From the NCBI RefSeq assembly GCF_023094245.1, contig NZ_JALMEW010000001.1, forward strand, positions 389,397-453,396: a stretch of 64,000 nt of DNA, given 5' to 3'. Positions 61,941-64,000 of this stretch are shown piece after piece (position 1 is the first letter of the stretch; each line of letters starts with the position of its first letter). The notes below the pieces were generated by a model. It was not told the origin of the DNA. It saw nothing but the letters and a program-made list of their open reading frames with translations, and ran no database searches. Made by a program: the position numbers and the translations under genes. The stretch comes from Halomonas getboli. GTDB lineage: Bacteria > Pseudomonadota > Gammaproteobacteria > Pseudomonadales > Halomonadaceae.

Positions 61941-62516
61941 TCAGCCGCGGGAGGCCAGGCGGCTCAGGTCGGCGACGATGTTGTCCAGCGGGTCGCTGTC
62001 GCGCAGCAGCAGCTGGGCATCGCCCTGCGGATCGAAGGCGAAGACGGCGCTCGAGTGGGTGACGTCGTAGCCGCCGTTGGCGTCCTTCTCGCCGTAGGAA
62101 TAGGTGATGCGATAGCGGTTGGTCAGGGTGTCGATCTGATCGGTCGTACCGGTCAGGCCGATGAACCGGGGCCCGAAGGCGTCGGCGTACTGTCCCATGA
62201 CCTCGGGCGTGTCGCGGGCCGGATCGACCGAGACGAACAGCACCTGGACGTCGTCGCGGACCTCGTCGTCGAGCTGATGGGTGGCGGCCGAGAGCCGAGC
62301 CAGCGTCGTCGGGCAGACGTCCGGGCAGTGGGTATAGCCGAAGTAGAGCAGCGTGGTCTTGCCGAGGTAATCCTCGGCATGCACCGTCTCACCGTTCGCG
62401 TCGATCAGGGTGAAATCGAGCGCCGGCATGATCTCTGAGATGTCGGTGGTGCGCCAGTTCTGATCGCTGCAGCCGGCCAGCGTCAGGGCGGCCAGCAGCG
62501 GCAGGACGGTTCTCAT
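61941..62516 (-). CDS. SCO1/SenC family copper lipoprotein
   Basis: A 191-residue periplasmic lipoprotein (lipobox LAGC, lipidated C16) with a thioredoxin fold. The copper ligands are in YTHCPDVCPTTLARL (C64, C68) and DVTHSSAVFAF (H154). SCO proteins deliver copper to, or reduce, the CuA site of cytochrome c oxidase. Next to it on the same strand is a PCuAC chaperone, the usual partner. Confidence 0.93.
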   Translation of the reverse strand: MRTVLPLLAALTLAGCSDQNWRTTDISEIMPALDFTLIDANGETVHAEDYLGKTTLLYFGYTHCPDVCPTTLARLSAATHQLDDEVRDDVQVLFVSVDPARDTPEVMGQYADAFGPRFIGLTGTTDQIDTLTNRYRITYSYGEKDANGGYDVTHSSAVFAFDPQGDAQLLLRDSDPLDNIVADLSRLASRG

Positions 62517-62551
62517 GGAAGCTCTCACTCGATTTCTCACACGAACGTTCC

Positions 62552-63019
62552 CTACAGGGTGGCGGGGGAGACCACGTCGAAGGTCACGGGCAGCGCCGGG
62601 GCGTCGGCGAACGTCAGGGTGACCTCGACCTTGTCGCCCACGGCGAGCGGCTGGGTGCGCTTCATGAACATCAGATGGTAGCCCTTGGGCGCGAAGGCCA
62701 GGGTGTTACCCGGAGCGATGTCGAGCGAGGAGACCGCGTGCATGCTGGACATGCCGTCCTCGCTGACCGTCATGTGCAGCATCACGCTGCCATAGGCCTC
62801 GCTGTCGGCGCCGGTCAGGGTGACGGTGTGGTCGCCGGCGTTGTGCAGCCGGAAATAGCCGGCGGCCGGCAGGTCGCCCGGCATCAGCCGCAGGCGCGCG
62901 TCCGAGACGTCCAGGTCGCCGGCCTGTGCGCTGCCGGTGGCGATCATGGTGGCCAGCAGCCCCCAGGCCAGGCGGCGGGCAATGCGGCTCAGGCGGTCGG
63001 GATGTCGTGTGCTCGTCAT
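62552..63019 (-). CDS. PCuAC-type periplasmic copper chaperone
   Basis: A 155-residue secreted protein. Signal peptide to ~33 (LAWGLLATMIATGSAQA). The Cu(I) site fits the family pattern H-x10-M-x21-H-x-M exactly: H82, M93, H115, M117 (LHMTVSEDGMSSMH and GYHLMFM). PCuAC hands copper to SCO and CuA of cytochrome oxidase. Followed after 35 bp by the SCO gene, so one operon. Confidence 0.92.
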   Translation of the reverse strand: MTSTRHPDRLSRIARRLAWGLLATMIATGSAQAGDLDVSDARLRLMPGDLPAAGYFRLHNAGDHTVTLTGADSEAYGSVMLHMTVSEDGMSSMHAVSSLDIAPGNTLAFAPKGYHLMFMKRTQPLAVGDKVEVTLTFADAPALPVTFDVVSPATL

Positions 63020-63048
63020 GCGAAACTCCGTGCGAAGCGCGCCGTCGG

Positions 63049-63387
63049 TCAGCAGACCGCCGACAGGTTGCAGTGCGACTGGTAGCGGCGCGAGGTGATG
63101 TCCAGGGTCAGTCGATGGCCGACGGTGTCGTAGAAGAAGGAGGCGTAGCCGTCCTCGGCGTCGTCCGTGCGGTAGAGGCCGCACACGCCGTAGCCGTACT
63201 GGACTTCCTGCAGGTGCTTGAGCTCGATCTTGCCGCTGGTGTCGAGCTCGGCCGCCAGGGCCCGGCGGATCTCGTCGTCGCGGCCGCGATCGGACAGCGC
63301 TTCGCCGCCGAAGATGAAGGCGGCCAGGGCCAGGATCGCGACCACTGGAATGGCCAGCAGGAAGAGGAAGGGGCGCTTGTGAGTCAT
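63049..63387 (-). CDS. hypothetical single-anchor membrane protein
   Basis: A 112-residue protein with one N-terminal helix (FLFLLAIPVVAILALAAFIF) and a ~80-residue domain presumably outside the membrane, with three cysteines (VCGLYRTDD, SHCNLSAVC at the end). Family not recognised. It precedes the copper chaperone gene by 29 bp and probably shares its transcript, so a role in copper or oxidase assembly is possible but unsupported. Weak ribosome site. Confidence 0.65.
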   Translation of the reverse strand: MTHKRPFLFLLAIPVVAILALAAFIFGGEALSDRGRDDEIRRALAAELDTSGKIELKHLQEVQYGYGVCGLYRTDDAEDGYASFFYDTVGHRLTLDITSRRYQSHCNLSAVC

Positions 63388-63489
63388 GCGAGCGATTCTA
63401 TGTTGCCCCCGAGGGGCGGACAAGCCGCGTCGGATGGCGGGAGCCGCGGCATTTGGCCGCGGGGGCTGGCGCGTCGCCAGCGGGCCGCG

Positions 63490-64000
63490 TCAGGCCTGAC
63501 GCTGGTCGCCGTCGTCGTCCGCCTCGGGATAGGCGAGCGGCGAGAAGGTGTCGTCGAAGACGGCGTCCAGATCGAAGGTGGAGCGTTGGCCGATGGCGTC
63601 GAAGTGTTCCTCGAGCCAGCGGTCGGCCCAGGCGCGGCCCTGGTCGTGCAGCCGCGAGATGAACTCCCATTCGGCGTTCATCTTGCTCGAGGCGCTGAGC
63701 TCCTGGACGTCCTGCTCGGCGTGGATCAGGTGCAGGCGCATGGCACGCACGCGCTCGAGCTCCAGGCCCTCGACCTCGATCAGACGCTGGAGCAGCTGGA
63801 TGCTGCGCAGTTCCTTGACCAGGCTCGAGTTGAAGGTGATCTCGTTGACCCGGTTGATGATCTCGCGGGCGCTGTCGGGCAGCTTGCGGCGCACCAGTGG
63901 GTTGACCTGGACCACGACGAGGTCGCTGCAGCCGCGGCTGTCGACCAGCGGATAGAGCGCCGGGTTGCCGCTGAAGCCGCCATCCCAGTAGGCCTCGCCG
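63490..64000 (-). CDS. patatin-like phospholipase, C-terminal part (runs off right edge)
   Basis: About 170 C-terminal residues are present. AYWDGGFSGNPALYPLVDS contains the DGG of the patatin Ser-Asp dyad, followed by VVQVNPLVRRKLPDSARE and an ~80-residue helical tail. The GxSxG part lies beyond the window. Bacterial members are lipid acyl hydrolases, cytoplasmic or secreted. The acidic end (EADDDGDQRQA) is ordinary for a halophile. Confidence 0.85.
   Translation of the reverse strand, partial: GEAYWDGGFSGNPALYPLVDSRGCSDLVVVQVNPLVRRKLPDSAREIINRVNEITFNSSLVKELRSIQLLQRLIEVEGLELERVRAMRLHLIHAEQDVQELSASSKMNAEWEFISRLHDQGRAWADRWLEEHFDAIGQRSTFDLDAVFDDTFSPLAYPEADDDGDQRQA

Overview
The window is GC-rich chromosomal DNA from a gammaproteobacterium, most likely a Halomonas or close relative. 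That is an inference from gene content (OsmC-YcaO fusion, complete liu leucine pathway, CDF/CaCA/NhaP ion transporters, ECF42-DGPF cluster) and codon use; there is no rRNA or tRNA here to confirm it. It reads as ordinary metabolic and transport chromosome interrupted by one clearly foreign, AT-rich stretch at about 28.5-36.7 kb.

Left part (1-20.5 kb): a Met-rich secreted protein cut by the edge, a YjbQ protein, a chemotaxis receptor, an orphan solute-binding protein overlapping a CBS-type ClC gene, a GFA protein, and AmtB with a recognisable sigma-54/NtrC control region. Next come a MocR regulator divergent from a LysE exporter with palindromic operators between them, an ECF42 sigma factor with its YCII/DUF1428/VOC cluster, a CDF transporter, GNAT, LysR, amidase, a two-gene sodium symporter and an alpha/beta hydrolase.

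Middle (20.5-28.5 kb): a CaCA antiporter, a zinc peptidase, an NhaP-type antiporter, then a scar in which pieces of three neighbouring genes (DUF393, CaCA, zinc peptidase) are joined in decayed form. An SH3-like secreted protein, the intact DUF393 gene and a fused dihydroxyacetone kinase with a long, possibly structured leader follow.

Foreign region (28.5-36.7 kb): a cN-I-like 5'-nucleotidase, a predicted PD-(D/E)XK protein, then an integron. The integron has an integrase reduced to its first ~45 codons, a LexA-like box, a perfect 23-bp palindrome next to the presumed attI, and five cassettes all read rightward and separated by attC sites. The cassettes encode a PUA/EVE-like protein, DUF3024, a SIR2-like DUF4917 protein, a KAP P-loop NTPase (broken by an in-frame TGA) and a Shedu (SduA/DUF4263) nuclease (broken by a one-base shift in a run of six G). 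The last attC is split by an IS481-family element with a 4-bp target duplication. This decaying array of probable anti-phage genes is the most interesting part of the window.

Right part (36.7-64 kb): the OsmC-YcaO protein, a 3-hydroxyisobutyrate-dehydrogenase-like enzyme, the liuA-liuB-liuC-liuD-liuE leucine/isovalerate genes behind a LiuR-like palindrome, an AcoR-type sigma-54 activator divergent from a flavin monooxygenase with a -24/-12 promoter, a methyltransferase, two tandem copies of a small secreted protein, a molybdenum hydroxylase operon (CurA-like reductase, MocA, IorA, IorB, XdhC), an alcohol dehydrogenase with a divergent AraC regulator, a copper/cytochrome-oxidase assembly pair (SCO, PCuAC), and the end of a patatin-like phospholipase.
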